From: Schleiferiaceae bacterium
Lineage (GTDB): Bacteria > Bacteroidota > Bacteroidia > Flavobacteriales > Schleiferiaceae
DNA: 43,569 nt
Reading direction: 5' to 3'
Assembly (NCBI GenBank): GCA_022565875.1
Contig: JAIULY010000002.1
Coordinates: 1 to 43,569, forward strand
The notes below the pieces were generated by a model, which had not been told where the DNA came from, ran no database searches, and saw only the letters and a program-made list of their open reading frames with translations. Below, piece after piece: positions 8,366 through 16,940 of this stretch. Made by a program: the position numbers and the translations under genes. How positions within the stretch are numbered: the stretch's first letter is position 1; every line of letters begins with the position of its first letter.

Positions 8366-9127
8366 TTAGGCAGACATGCCACCATCTATGGTGAAAATAC
8401 CACCTGTACTAAAACTAGAATCGTCTGACGCCAAGAATAGAGCCATTTTTGCACATTCTTCGTTTGTGGCGTAGCGCTTCATCGGAATACTTTGCTCAAA
8501 ACCTTTTTTTGCCTCAGCGCCTGCTCCAGGGGCAAATCCTTCTTCCAAAGATCGCATCATACGGTTGTCTACTGGTGATGGATGCATACTGTTGACTCGA
8601 ATATTATGTGGCGCACCTTCGAGAGCTGCTGAGCGCATTAGACCTATTGTAGCGTGCTTACTGGTAGTATAGGCCAACACGTTAGGTGTACCTTTTAAGC
8701 CCGCAACTGAGGAGGTAATAATGACATTGCCACCACCATTCTCCTTCATAACTTTAAAGGCATATTTCAAACCTAGCCAAACACCTTTCACATTGATATT
8801 GATTACTCTATCAAAGGTTGATTCATCCATAGCTTCAAGAGGCTCAACAATGCCTTCGTATCCTGCATTAGCAAATAGAATATCGAGTTGGCCAAATTTT
8901 GAAACGCAAGTAGTTACGGCATTTTCTTGGTCGACTGCACTACAAACATCGGCCACCAAACCTATCGCACTCGACTCAGGCAGCTCAACTAATGCCTTAT
9001 CTATGGCGTCTTTATCAATATCCGTGATTACCACTTTTGCCCCCTCCTCAATAAATAACTTTGCTGTTGCAAGACCTATTCCGCCTGCACCTCCAGTTAT
9101 TAAGGCTACTTTTCCTTGTAATTTCAT
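8366..9127 (-). CDS. SDR-family NAD(P)-dependent oxidoreductase
   Basis: The 253-residue classical short-chain dehydrogenase has the nucleotide-binding 'TGGAGGIGLATA', an acidic 'VVITDID' that favours NAD over NADP, 'NAG' in 'FANAGYEG', the catalytic 'ITSSVAG' serine and intact 'YTTSK' Tyr/Lys. The C-terminal 'GGIFTIDGGMSA' is typical. The substrate cannot be read; similar proteins are labelled 3-oxoacyl-ACP reductase or glucose dehydrogenase. It is monocistronic between convergent and co-oriented neighbours. Confidence 0.9.
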   Translation of the reverse strand: MKLQGKVALITGGAGGIGLATAKLFIEEGAKVVITDIDKDAIDKALVELPESSAIGLVADVCSAVDQENAVTTCVSKFGQLDILFANAGYEGIVEPLEAMDESTFDRVININVKGVWLGLKYAFKVMKENGGGNVIITSSVAGLKGTPNVLAYTTSKHATIGLMRSAALEGAPHNIRVNSMHPSPVDNRMMRSLEEGFAPGAGAEAKKGFEQSIPMKRYATNEECAKMALFLASDDSSFSTGGIFTIDGGMSA

Positions 9128-9282
9128 TTTTTATTGTGTTTTTGGTTACTGTTGCAAATATCCAATGATTTAGAGCGGATAACAATGACTTCCGTCAGAT
9201 GACCCGAAACACAATAAAATTAAACTCAAAGTAACTGTTAAAAAATATCCTTTGGGATCTTGCTGGCCAAAAAAACTATAAG

Positions 9283-10449
9283 CTACAGGATTTCTATCAA
9301 GAGTCCTTTTAAATATTCTCCTTCTGGGTGAAAAATATTCATGGGATGATCCATTGGTTGCGTAAAACGATGCAACACACGCATGGGTTTTCCCACTTCT
9401 ATTGCCGCAGCTCTTACAGCATCTGCAAAAAGCGGCGCAGTAATGTGCTGCGAACAACTAAATGTCAGTAACTTGCTGCCAGTACGCATTTTTTTCATGG
9501 CCATGGCATTAAGGCGTTTGTAAGCTACTAAAGCATTGTGTGTTACGCGTTGACTCTTGGCAAAGGCCGGTGGGTCTAAAATAATGATATCATAATCCTC
9601 ATCCATTGACTTTAAATAGTCGAAACCATCAGCCACAATGCCTTGATGTCTGTCCTCAAAACCATTTTGTGCAACATTTTTATTACACAACGCAATGGCC
9701 GAGGCAGAAATGTCCACCGAGTCTACTACTCTTGCCCCACCTGATAAGGCATAAACGCTAAAACCACCAGAGTAGGAAAAAGCATTCAGTACTTTTTTTC
9801 CCTTGCTAATGGTACTCACAAACTGCCTATTGTCCCGTTGATCTAGAAAAAAACCTGTTTTCTGTCCGGTTTCCCAATCGATAGAAAACTGATGTCCATT
9901 TTCAACGACCCACTGATCAGATGGACTACCCAATACATATTTGTTGTTGATGGTTTTGTCTTTTAATGTATCACCACTTTTGTCAAATACCGCCTTCACT
10001 TCTGTTACAGCTACCACAGCTTTGGCAATGGTATCGCGCAACTTGTACATTCCCAAAGAATGACACTGAATTACAGCAGTTTGGTTGTAAATGTCGACAA
10101 TCAGCCCAGGTAGCATATCGGCTTCGGCGAATAGCAAACGATAACAATTTGTCGTTTGTGGTGCGATAAAACCCAAGTTTTGTCGTGATTGATAGGCCAA
10201 TGTTATGCGCTCTTGAATCCACTCGGCGATATTGGTGATGGCCTTAAAGTCAAGCACTCTTATGGCAATACTTCCCGGACTATAGTAGCCTGTAGCCAGA
10301 ACCTTTCCCTCATGGGATTGTAAAGCAATCCAATCGCCGTCTGCTGGCGTTTCATCAAAATGTGCTATAGCACCTGAAAATACCCAAGGATGGCGACGTA
10401 AAACCGCTTTGTCTTTCCCTTTTTTAAGTGTTGCCTGTATCAATTTCAT
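9283..10449 (-). CDS. rlmI: 23S rRNA (cytosine-C5)-methyltransferase RlmI
   Basis: The 388-residue protein combines an N-terminal PUA domain ('KGKDKAVLRRHPWVFSGAI', 'GYYSPGSIAIRVL'), a central 'FFLDQRDNRQ' linker typical of RlmI, and a Rossmann methyltransferase domain with SAM motif 'VLNAFSYSGGFSVYALSGGA', acidic 'DSVDIS', 'DPPAFAKS' and the catalytic cysteine in 'LLTFSCSQH'. It methylates C5 of a cytosine in 23S rRNA (C1962 in E. coli). The length matches the family. A 155-base gap separates it from the downstream SDR gene. Confidence 0.93.
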   Translation of the reverse strand: MKLIQATLKKGKDKAVLRRHPWVFSGAIAHFDETPADGDWIALQSHEGKVLATGYYSPGSIAIRVLDFKAITNIAEWIQERITLAYQSRQNLGFIAPQTTNCYRLLFAEADMLPGLIVDIYNQTAVIQCHSLGMYKLRDTIAKAVVAVTEVKAVFDKSGDTLKDKTINNKYVLGSPSDQWVVENGHQFSIDWETGQKTGFFLDQRDNRQFVSTISKGKKVLNAFSYSGGFSVYALSGGARVVDSVDISASAIALCNKNVAQNGFEDRHQGIVADGFDYLKSMDEDYDIIILDPPAFAKSQRVTHNALVAYKRLNAMAMKKMRTGSKLLTFSCSQHITAPLFADAVRAAAIEVGKPMRVLHRFTQPMDHPMNIFHPEGEYLKGLLIEIL

Positions 10450-10560
10450 TTTATTATTTTGTGATGATTGAAAAGTTACAATCGGGGCAAAAATAGGACG
10501 AATGAAATGTTCTCTACCTATGTTGTTTGAATATTGTGCAAATTCATCAAAAGAATAACT

Positions 10561-11727
10561 ATGAATCCACCTCCTTTATATCAGCGCCTCTTACTCATCG
10601 GTAACTTTAAGTTGCTGAAAGTTCCTTCTAGTGGTGATCTATTAGTGGCTGATAGTCATAAGGAGGAGCTTTTCGGATGGATGCAGCAAGCAAAAACCGT
10701 AGAACTCATATCTAGCTTTAAAGCTGCGGCAGGAGGGGAGGAGTACAGTAGCGCTGGCATGTTAACGGGTTGGCTTATTAATGAAAAATGGGCAAATAAT
10801 CTTTTTTTTATGTGGATGATTTGTCCTGTATTCGTGCTTTTATTGATAAATAAGTTTTGGAAAGCCAATGTAATTGTGTTTCAAATGCCCAATTTTTGGT
10901 CGTTTTGGATAATTTTTTTAGCTGTATTTTTTAGGAAAAAGAAAATTATCGCCATTTATGAGGCCAATTGGAGTTGGGGTGCGCCAGAAACTTGGAGCAA
11001 TCGCTTTCAGCAGTGGATTGTAAAACATCCTAATATAATCGCTAAATTAAAAGTGTTGAGCTATGGTCAGTGGCCGGATGGGGCCTACCATGTATACCCG
11101 TATTTTAAACCGATATCCAAAAAGGCCTTACAAAAGTTGCAAAACCAAAAAAGCTTTCAACCGAATAAAGTCTTTTTATGGGTGTCGCAACCCGCTCAAA
11201 ATCAGAATTGGCAAAAAGTAATAGAGTTTTTTTACAAATGGCAATTCCAACATCCTCACGACCAACTTGTAATGCTGTCAAATAGTAATACTGAGGAAAT
11301 GAATGATGTTATTCAATTATTAGGGATAGAGGAAAAAATCATTGTACATGAGGGTGTTTCTTTGAAAGTTTTATACCAGTATTTAAATCAATCACATTAC
11401 CTATTATATCTGCCTACGACTGTTGTATGGCCTACATTGCTGTTGGAAGCCATGCTCGCAGGATGTATCCCCATTGCCACCCGGGTTGGCGTTGTTCCCG
11501 AGATAATTGGTTTTGGAAGTAGAGGTATTCCAGTTCGTAATGCTGCGGATGATATTTTCAATCAACTACAGAAACACGAAGAAATTGAGGTGCATTTTAC
11601 AAGTAAATCATTGCTGATTTCTGCTTGGGCTCAAGATTTAGGCGCAGAAAGGTTTCAGTTATTGCTCAACGAATTAGTATATGACATTGGGTATATTAAA
11701 AGTGCTGATATCGCCATTTACAGATGA
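10561..11727 (+). CDS. Glycosyltransferase, GT-B fold (GT4-like)
   Basis: The product is 388 residues from the ATG; a TTG 27 bases upstream is less likely. A hydrophobic stretch near residues ~85-125 ('NNLFFMWMICPVFVLLL', 'FWSFWIIFLAVFF') may dock it on the membrane. The C-terminal donor half has 'KVLYQYLNQSHYLLYLPT' and the E-x7-E-like 'LLLEAMLAGCIPIATRVGVVPE' of GT4 enzymes. It is first in a trio with overlapping ends, followed by a second GT-like protein and an initiating sugar-phosphate transferase, so it probably extends a lipid-linked glycan. The donor sugar is unknown. Confidence 0.85.
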   Translation: MNPPPLYQRLLLIGNFKLLKVPSSGDLLVADSHKEELFGWMQQAKTVELISSFKAAAGGEEYSSAGMLTGWLINEKWANNLFFMWMICPVFVLLLINKFWKANVIVFQMPNFWSFWIIFLAVFFRKKKIIAIYEANWSWGAPETWSNRFQQWIVKHPNIIAKLKVLSYGQWPDGAYHVYPYFKPISKKALQKLQNQKSFQPNKVFLWVSQPAQNQNWQKVIEFFYKWQFQHPHDQLVMLSNSNTEEMNDVIQLLGIEEKIIVHEGVSLKVLYQYLNQSHYLLYLPTTVVWPTLLLEAMLAGCIPIATRVGVVPEIIGFGSRGIPVRNAADDIFNQLQKHEEIEVHFTSKSLLISAWAQDLGAERFQLLLNELVYDIGYIKSADIAIYR

Positions 11728-12611
11728 CACGAACCAAAGAAATTATGCTTCAAGACAAGCGAGTGGTGCTGTATACAAAAGAATTAACCCCAAGTAAAAG
11801 ACTTGCATTGCAACGTCTAAGCCATTACTTTAGCAAGCAAAACACTAAGGTGTTGGTGCTTACAAGTGGCTATGACTTTGTCCTCCAGTTAGCTATGCCT
11901 ACTGATGTTACTTATCTATACTTAAATCCCAGAACCAAAAGAGCGCTCCAAATTCAATTTATTATATCTGATATCCAAGCATTCGCGCCTGATGCTCTTA
12001 TTGTTATAGATAAAATTGAGTTAAATGTACTTTTATTTTTGCTTTTTATCAAGACTGATTTTTTACTTTTAAAAACCCGACAAAATTTTTGCACTACATC
12101 TAGTTGGGGCAGTCACCGCATTTTAAAGAAATGGTTGCATACTGTAGTTTTTGATTTTAGTTTTTGGGTCCCGATGTTTACAACAATCCCTAGGGTTAAA
12201 AATCCCAATAAAATATTGATTAGTTTCGCCACATATCAGTACATCAGAAAGCAAAAACAAGATTTACTGCAAAAACACACCCCGCTTTTTATGGTCTATC
12301 ATATGGATAAACAGTTGATTATCGATGAAGCGGTAAACAAACAAGGTCCCCATTTACAGCAAATGTTAGGACAAGCTTCTTGTGTTTTACTAACGCCAAA
12401 TGATGAAAAATACTGCATGCTTGCAGCGGAAGCACTTGTGCATGATATTCCCGTTTTAAAATTGGGCACCCCTGTGGCTTTTTTAGAAGGCGTGCTGCCA
12501 GAAGTCAATTCGATAGCTTCACTAACGTCAGCAATTAAAGATTATAAGATGACAGACATAAAAAGCGCGTTTTTTAATAGTATCACATCATCCTCAAAAT
12601 CCAATGTATAA
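11724..12611 (+). CDS. Diverged glycosyltransferase-like protein
   Basis: The 295-residue product overlaps the previous gene by four bases (ATGA). The N-terminal half alternates short strands and helices ('[17 protein letters not shown]', '[12 protein letters not shown]', '[11 protein letters not shown]'), as in the acceptor domain of a GT-B enzyme. The C-terminal half keeps a faint donor-domain signature: '[29 protein letters not shown]'. The protein is short for a GT-B enzyme and the motifs are weak, so it may be a partner or a degenerate enzyme rather than an independent transferase. The context supports a role in the same glycan pathway. A second start, the ATG at 11745, is possible. Confidence 0.65.
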   Translation: MTRTKEIMLQDKRVVLYTKELTPSKRLALQRLSHYFSKQNTKVLVLTSGYDFVLQLAMPTDVTYLYLNPRTKRALQIQFIISDIQAFAPDALIVIDKIELNVLLFLLFIKTDFLLLKTRQNFCTTSSWGSHRILKKWLHTVVFDFSFWVPMFTTIPRVKNPNKILISFATYQYIRKQKQDLLQKHTPLFMVYHMDKQLIIDEAVNKQGPHLQQMLGQASCVLLTPNDEKYCMLAAEALVHDIPVLKLGTPVAFLEGVLPEVNSIASLTSAIKDYKMTDIKSAFFNSITSSSKSNV

Positions 12612-13179
12612 GGTTTTTAAGCGTATTGCAGATGTTTTATTGGCAATTTCTTTATTGTTGCCAGTAGGTGTTTTTTTGGGATTGTATTATCCGATTGGGA
12701 AATGGTATTTTAAAGACGTCTTTTTTTATCAGGAACGTGTTGGACTGGATGAAAAGACCTTTGTAATAGTGAAATTAAAAACCATGCGCTCAGCGGACGA
12801 TGCGGATTCTAGAGGACGATTGGGTAAACTTTTGCGTCAATTTTCTTTAGATGAGCTTCCGCAATTAATCAATATCCTCAGGGGAGATATGTCTTTTGTT
12901 GGCCCCCGTCCGCTGCTTGTGGAATATTTGCCGCTGTATTCTGAAAGGCAAAAGTTGCGACATAAAGTGCTACCTGGAGTAACGGGCTTGGCGCAGGTAA
13001 CGGGCAGAAATGCCATCTCTTGGACAGCTAAATTTGAAAAAGATATTTATTATATTGAAAATCAATCATTTTTGTTAGATGTGAAAATACTATTGCGCAC
13101 AGCGTATAAAGTCTTTCGAGTAGGGGACGTCGATGCTCATCCCCACGTTACAATGGAGAAATTCAACGGAAAGAATTAA
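12604..13179 (+). CDS. Bacterial sugar transferase, PglC-like phosphoglycosyl transferase
   Basis: The 191-residue monotopic enzyme has the hallmarks of the family: '[15 protein letters not shown]' re-entrant membrane helix, '[23 protein letters not shown]', the catalytic Asp-Glu of '[20 protein letters not shown]', '[12 protein letters not shown]' and '[16 protein letters not shown]'. It moves a sugar phosphate from a UDP-sugar to undecaprenyl phosphate, the first membrane step of capsule, O-antigen or glycoprotein glycan assembly. It overlaps the previous gene by eight bases. A short extra tail ('[13 protein letters not shown]') follows the conserved part. Confidence 0.92.
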   Translation: MYKVFKRIADVLLAISLLLPVGVFLGLYYPIGKWYFKDVFFYQERVGLDEKTFVIVKLKTMRSADDADSRGRLGKLLRQFSLDELPQLINILRGDMSFVGPRPLLVEYLPLYSERQKLRHKVLPGVTGLAQVTGRNAISWTAKFEKDIYYIENQSFLLDVKILLRTAYKVFRVGDVDAHPHVTMEKFNGKN

Positions 13180-13279
13180 TTTTTTCAGCAGGAATAAAAA
13201 AGATTTGCGTTGATAATTGCTTTTTTTTCCAACTAAATCCCAACTATAGCTGTTGTAATTTTGCAAAAAAATATATCCA

Positions 13280-14143
13280 ATGGTCAACTTTAACGGAGAT
13301 ATCATTTATAGAGAAGAAGCGACACTATCCCTCGGGTCGCGACTAGTAAAGTATGGCGATGGCCTCTTTGAAACGATGAAATACAGCCAAGGGGTGATTC
13401 ATTTCTTTGAAGACCATTATTTTAGGTTAATGAGCTCTATGCGTATTTTGCGAATGGAGATTCCAATGCATTTCAGTCCTGAGTATTTACTAGAGCAAAT
13501 CCAAGAGACTATTGCGGCAAATCACTTAGAAAAACGCAGCGCAAGAATCCGGTTTGCTATTTATCGAGCAGGAAAAGGCTTGTACACACCAGAAACGCTT
13601 GACATTGGCTGGTTTTGTGATGTAGGGCAACTAGCCGATGAGTTTTATCCGATATATAATTCAGGGATTGTTTTAGATCTTTATAAAGATCATTATAAGG
13701 CTCCGGGGCTGTTATCATCTCTAAAGTCTTCAAACAGTTTGATTTATGTCTTAGCTGGTGTATTTGCCAAAGAGAATTCTTTTGATGATGTTTTGCTGAT
13801 TAACACCAATAAACAAATCACTGATAGTATATCGTCTAATGTTTTTTTATTAGTTGGAGATACGTTAAAAACCCCGACATTGGAGAGTGGTGCGCTGAGA
13901 GGCATTTTGAGAAAACAAGTTCTTGAGCAAGCAGAAAAAATTGGTTTGCAAGTGGAAACCGCTGCTATTTCTCCTTTTGAGCTACAAAAGGCGGACGAGG
14001 TGTGGCTAACTAATACGATAAAAGGCGTACAATGGGTAAGTAATTATAGAAAGAAAAAGTTTGTTGGCGAAAAAGCTAATGAGATGACCGCGCAATTAAA
14101 CAAAGTAATTCGCCAAAATGCATTGCTTGGCAAGGTGCTGTAA
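13280..14143 (+). CDS. Class IV aminotransferase / aminodeoxychorismate lyase-like
   Basis: The 287-residue fold-type IV PLP enzyme has 'RLVKYGDGLFETMKYSQG' and 'HFFEDHYFRL' at the N-terminus, the Schiff-base lysine in 'SLKSSN' (Lys149), and 'TPTLESGALRGILRK' near the C-terminus. Candidate roles are 4-amino-4-deoxychorismate lyase (PabC, folate) or a branched-chain or D-amino-acid aminotransferase. The glutamate that normally contacts the PLP ring nitrogen in 'xExxxSNxF' appears as aspartate ('TDSISSNVF'). It follows the glycan trio after 100 bases and is probably a separate unit. The exact substrate is uncertain. Confidence 0.82.
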   Translation: MVNFNGDIIYREEATLSLGSRLVKYGDGLFETMKYSQGVIHFFEDHYFRLMSSMRILRMEIPMHFSPEYLLEQIQETIAANHLEKRSARIRFAIYRAGKGLYTPETLDIGWFCDVGQLADEFYPIYNSGIVLDLYKDHYKAPGLLSSLKSSNSLIYVLAGVFAKENSFDDVLLINTNKQITDSISSNVFLLVGDTLKTPTLESGALRGILRKQVLEQAEKIGLQVETAAISPFELQKADEVWLTNTIKGVQWVSNYRKKKFVGEKANEMTAQLNKVIRQNALLGKVL

Positions 14144-14157
14144 AGCTGGAGCACACA

Positions 14158-14709
14158 TTAGTTCAGTAAGGGATTTTCTGGCGCGTTAGCCCATAGTTTA
14201 AAATCCCCTCCTGTTTCCAATAAGATGGTTTTCCAGAGGTTGGGCAATTCATTAGCGATTAGGTCATGATAATTTTTATCTACAATTAGCCAACTACCTT
14301 GCTTGATTTCTGTGGCTAGTTGCCTAGGACCCCAGCCAGTATATCCCAGGAAAAACTGGATATTTCCCGAGTTGAGCTGACCTGTTTCGAGGCCTTTTTC
14401 AACATCTTGAAAATTGCCACCCCAAAAGATTCCAGGCGCTACTTCATGGCAATTCTTTATTCTAGTGGGAGCGGTATGCAGATAGTGTAAACTATCCAAA
14501 TCAACCGGGCCACCTTTTTTTATTGGAGCAGACCAACCTGCTTTCGGGGCAATGGAGGCCAACTCAATTGAACTGTTCTTGTTGATAACAAAACCAATCG
14601 TGCCATTTTCATTGTGTTCTACAATAAAAATAACAGCACGTTCAAAATTAGGGTCTCCTAAAAAGGGCTGGGCAACTAAAAATTTACCTGGGGATAAGGT
14701 TTCGTCCAT
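14158..14709 (-). CDS. YqgE/AlgH family protein
   Basis: The 183-residue protein has the DUF179 signature: 'GKFLVAQPFLGDPNFERAVIFIVEHNENG', 'IGFVINK', 'KKGGPVDLDSLHYLH' and 'FFLGYTGWGPRQLATEI'. The family is widespread and of unsettled biochemical role, sometimes linked to regulation of redox or envelope functions. It is soluble, with no signal peptide, and converges on the class IV aminotransferase gene with 14 bases between them. Confidence 0.92.
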   Translation of the reverse strand: MDETLSPGKFLVAQPFLGDPNFERAVIFIVEHNENGTIGFVINKNSSIELASIAPKAGWSAPIKKGGPVDLDSLHYLHTAPTRIKNCHEVAPGIFWGGNFQDVEKGLETGQLNSGNIQFFLGYTGWGPRQLATEIKQGSWLIVDKNYHDLIANELPNLWKTILLETGGDFKLWANAPENPLLN

Positions 14710-14715
14710 GTGACT

Positions 14716-14723
14716 TACATTTG
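14716..14723 (+). promoter_or_regulatory. -7 element for pdxH
   Basis: TACATTTG matches TAnnTTTG exactly and lies in the divergent gap, 48 bases before the pdxH ATG. No convincing -33 element is present. Confidence 0.4.
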
Positions 14724-14771
14724 CATCGAAATTAACACAACGTTAGTTAACACGCAATAAATTTTTGTAAA

Positions 14772-15419
14772 ATGAATCGCGATTTAAAAGATGTTCGAGA
14801 AAACTATCAAAAAGCCGAACTGGTAGAAACGGAAGTAGCTGATAATCCATTTGTTCAGTTTTCTAATTGGTTTGACGATTACAAGAAACTCAATAAACCA
14901 GATTTTAATGCGATGATACTCGGCACCGTTGGTGAAGATGGTTTTCCTCACACGAGAGTAGTGTTACTAAAAGAAATTCGAAATAGTGAGTTTGTGTTTT
15001 TTACCAATTACAACAGCGACAAAGGAAAACATATTGATAAAAATCCGAGAGTGAGTTTGCTGTTTTTTTGGCCAGAGCGGGAACAACAAGTGCGGATCTG
15101 TGGTACAGCTGCAAAAATTCCACCCCAAGAAAGCACGGATTATTTTCATTCTCGACCTATTGCTAGTCAAATAGGTGCCATAACCTCTCCACAAAGCCAA
15201 ATTATTTCTAGCAGAGCTTTTCTTGAGGAGGTTTTTCAAGAGAATCTCAAAAAGTTTGAAAGTCTAAGCAACATCCCTCGACCCAACAACTGGGGTGGTT
15301 TTGCCATTAAGCCCGAGTCTTTTGAATTTTGGCAGGGTAGAAGTAGTCGTCTTCACGACCGCATTAAATACACTAAAAATAATGAGGGAAATTGGGGGAG
15401 TGTTCGTTTAGCTCCATAA
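14772..15419 (+). CDS. pdxH: Pyridoxamine 5'-phosphate oxidase
   Basis: The 215-residue FMN enzyme oxidises pyridoxine/pyridoxamine 5'-phosphate to PLP with O2. Visible family blocks are 'PNAM'-like 'DFNAMILGTV', 'GFPHTRVVLLKE', 'FFTNYNSDKGKHI', 'EQQVRICGTAAKI', 'FHSRPIASQIGAITSPQS' and the C-terminal 'WGGFAIKPESFEFWQGRSSRLHDRI' active-site segment, all intact. The length is standard. The O2 requirement fits an aerobic lifestyle. It ends at a strong terminator. Confidence 0.96.
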   Translation: MNRDLKDVRENYQKAELVETEVADNPFVQFSNWFDDYKKLNKPDFNAMILGTVGEDGFPHTRVVLLKEIRNSEFVFFTNYNSDKGKHIDKNPRVSLLFFWPEREQQVRICGTAAKIPPQESTDYFHSRPIASQIGAITSPQSQIISSRAFLEEVFQENLKKFESLSNIPRPNNWGGFAIKPESFEFWQGRSSRLHDRIKYTKNNEGNWGSVRLAP

Positions 15420-15421
15420 AA

Positions 15422-15446
15422 AAAGGCCGCATGAAATGCGGCCTTT
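15422..15446. terminator. Bidirectional intrinsic terminator between pdxH and HU gene
   Basis: AAAGGCCGCAT and ATGCGGCCTTT form a perfect 11-base stem around a three-base loop, followed by a T-rich run on the plus strand and an equivalent run on the minus strand. It sits between convergent genes and can serve both. Confidence 0.93.
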
Positions 15447-15462
15447 ATTTTTTTTCTAATAC

Positions 15463-15738
15463 TTATCCGTTGACTTTACTGTCAAGAGCATTACCTGCTT
15501 TAAATCGTGTTACTTTTTTTGCGGAAATTTGAATTTTAGCTCCAGTTTGTGGATTTCTTCCTTCTCTGGCATTTCTTTCTGCTATTGAAAAAGTGCCAAA
15601 GCCAATAAGAGATATTTTACCACCTCCAGCCAAGGTGTCACCCACATGTTTTGTAAATGATTCTAGCGCTGCTGCGGCTTGAGCTCTTTCGATTTCTGCA
15701 TCGGCTGCAATTGCATCGATCAATTCTGATTTGGTCAT
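15463..15738 (-). CDS. HU-family DNA-binding protein
   Basis: The 91-residue histone-like protein begins 'MTKSELIDAIAADAEIERAQA', has the 'GGGKISLIGFGTFSIAERNAREGRNPQTG' beta-arm entry and 'KKVTRFKAGNALDSKV' end. The arm tip region keeps the 'RNPQTG' proline that kinks DNA. HU compacts and bends the chromosome as a dimer. The gene is monocistronic, with one of the clearest promoters in the window and the strong shared terminator. Confidence 0.96.
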   Translation of the reverse strand: MTKSELIDAIAADAEIERAQAAAALESFTKHVGDTLAGGGKISLIGFGTFSIAERNAREGRNPQTGAKIQISAKKVTRFKAGNALDSKVNG

Positions 15739-16089
15739 AATTGTGCTTTTAAATTAATTTTTTTTATTGATTGTTGTCGGACAAATTTAATTGTTTCTCG
15801 TTGTCTTACAACTCAATTTTTGAAAATTATCCAATTTGTTGATAATTTCAATAAATTGTTAATAAGTTGAGAGTGGCGCTATTGGTGAAACTAAACTGGG
15901 TAGCCTGTGAATGAAGCAATGAATTTAATCATAATTATAACATATCGATTTACTTTTTTCTTTTTTTTAACTCATTGATTATCATTGACTAAATAAAATA
16001 TTGAAATCTGGTTGTAGAATATTTGGGAATTAATTTCCTGAGGTTTATATTGCGGTTTCAGAATTTCAACAACTCAAATTTGTAAACAT
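15739..16089. other. AT-rich intergenic region, 351 bases
   Basis: The left end holds the HU promoter and leader. The right two-thirds is AT-rich with long T- and A-runs (for example around 15955-15970) and leads to the 50-residue ORF. I could not find a convincing -33/-7 pair for the rightward operon: AATATTTG at 16018 and CAAATTTG near 16073 are the nearest -7-like sequences. No tRNA, riboswitch or further ORF is visible. Confidence 0.5.
15782..15811 (-). promoter_or_regulatory. Promoter of the HU gene
   Basis: On the minus strand TTG (15811-15809) is followed after exactly 19 bases by TAAATTTG (15789-15782), an excellent Bacteroidota promoter. The predicted leader is about 35-40 bases. 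Confidence 0.8.
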
Positions 16090-16242
16090 ATGTCTATCAG
16101 AAAAAAGCTGAAAAGAATTTTTAAGAAATCCAATATAACGGCACCAATAGGGGAGAAAACGCAAAACAAAAACACCTCTGTAGAGGTTAAAGAAGCCAAA
16201 TTAGCATTAATTGAACACGAATTATTAAATCAACTTGAATGA
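16090..16242 (+). CDS. Small basic hypothetical protein, 50 residues, coupled to SDR gene
   Basis: This short ORF begins ATG TCT ATC AGA and ends in a TGA that overlaps the ATG of the next gene (ATGA at 16239-16242). The product opens with a basic amphipathic stretch ('MSIRKKLKRIFKKS'), has a polar middle and ends in an acidic leucine-rich helix ('EVKEAKLALIEHELLNQLE'). It has no signal peptide or membrane helix. The four-base overlap with the SDR gene, in an operon whose other members are also closely packed, is the main evidence that it is translated. I do not recognise the family. It could be a binding partner of the SDR. Confidence 0.7.
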   Translation: MSIRKKLKRIFKKSNITAPIGEKTQNKNTSVEVKEAKLALIEHELLNQLE

Positions 16243-16928
16243 GTTCAAAAAGCATATTAGTTATAGGTGGATCCAAGGGTATTGGTGCAGAAATTGTGAA
16301 ACAGCTTCGCGACGCTGGCCATATCGTTTACACTGCCAGTCGGTCAGGTGAGGCAAACAATTATCACCAAATTTATGATGCGTCGTCAAAAGACGCCTCA
16401 CTTCAATTGCCAGAAGCGCTTGACGGGGTGGTTTACTGCCCGGGAACAATAAACTTGAAGCCTTTTCATCGCATATCGGTAGATGCATTTGAAGAAGAAA
16501 TGCAAATCAATTTTTTTGGAGCCGTAAGGGTACTTCAGCAAACATTTCCGGTTTTAAAGAAAGGCCAGCATCCTTCTGTGGTATTGTTTTCTACTGTTGC
16601 GGTTTCTCAAGGCATGCCTTTTCACGCAGGTATTGCCTCTGCCAAGGGAGCTTTAGAAGGTTTAATACGTTCCTTGGCTTCAGAATGGTCGCCGACAATA
16701 CGCGTCAATGGGATTGCGCCCTCGCTAACAAATACATCCTTGGCCGAAAAGTTATTAAACAATGACCAAAAGAAAAAAGCTTCTGATGAAAGACATCCTT
16801 TAAAGCGCATTGGTGAGGCAACTGATTTAGCAAGTGCTGCTACATTTTTGCTCGGGGAGCAATCTTCGTGGATAACTGGGCAAATTTTACATGTCGATGG
16901 CGGCATGTCTTCTATACGTCCCATTTAA
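16239..16928 (+). CDS. SDR-family protein lacking the catalytic tyrosine
   Basis: The 229-residue Rossmann protein has an intact nucleotide-binding 'VIGGSKGIGAEIV', basic 'ASRSGE' consistent with NADPH, 'VYCPGTINLKP' in place of NNAG, 'VLFSTVAV' with the serine (Ser118), and Lys136. At the Tyr position of YxxxK there is Ile132 ('FHAGIASAKGALEGL'). The C-terminal 'GQILHVDGGMSS' is normal. It therefore probably binds NADP(H) but may not do standard dehydrogenase chemistry. It sits between a 50-residue ORF and a flavin reductase, upstream of a photolyase, a grouping seen in Bacteroidota near photolyase genes; a redox-sensing or structural role is inference. Confidence 0.85.
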   Translation: MSSKSILVIGGSKGIGAEIVKQLRDAGHIVYTASRSGEANNYHQIYDASSKDASLQLPEALDGVVYCPGTINLKPFHRISVDAFEEEMQINFFGAVRVLQQTFPVLKKGQHPSVVLFSTVAVSQGMPFHAGIASAKGALEGLIRSLASEWSPTIRVNGIAPSLTNTSLAEKLLNNDQKKKASDERHPLKRIGEATDLASAATFLLGEQSSWITGQILHVDGGMSSIRPI

Positions 16929-16940
16929 ATATTCAAACCT

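Noticed and set aside
9170-9457. 95-codon minus-strand frame overlapping the end of rlmI
   Set aside because: Most of it is a frame shadow of rlmI's C-terminus; the tail covers the intergenic gap and has no family resemblance.
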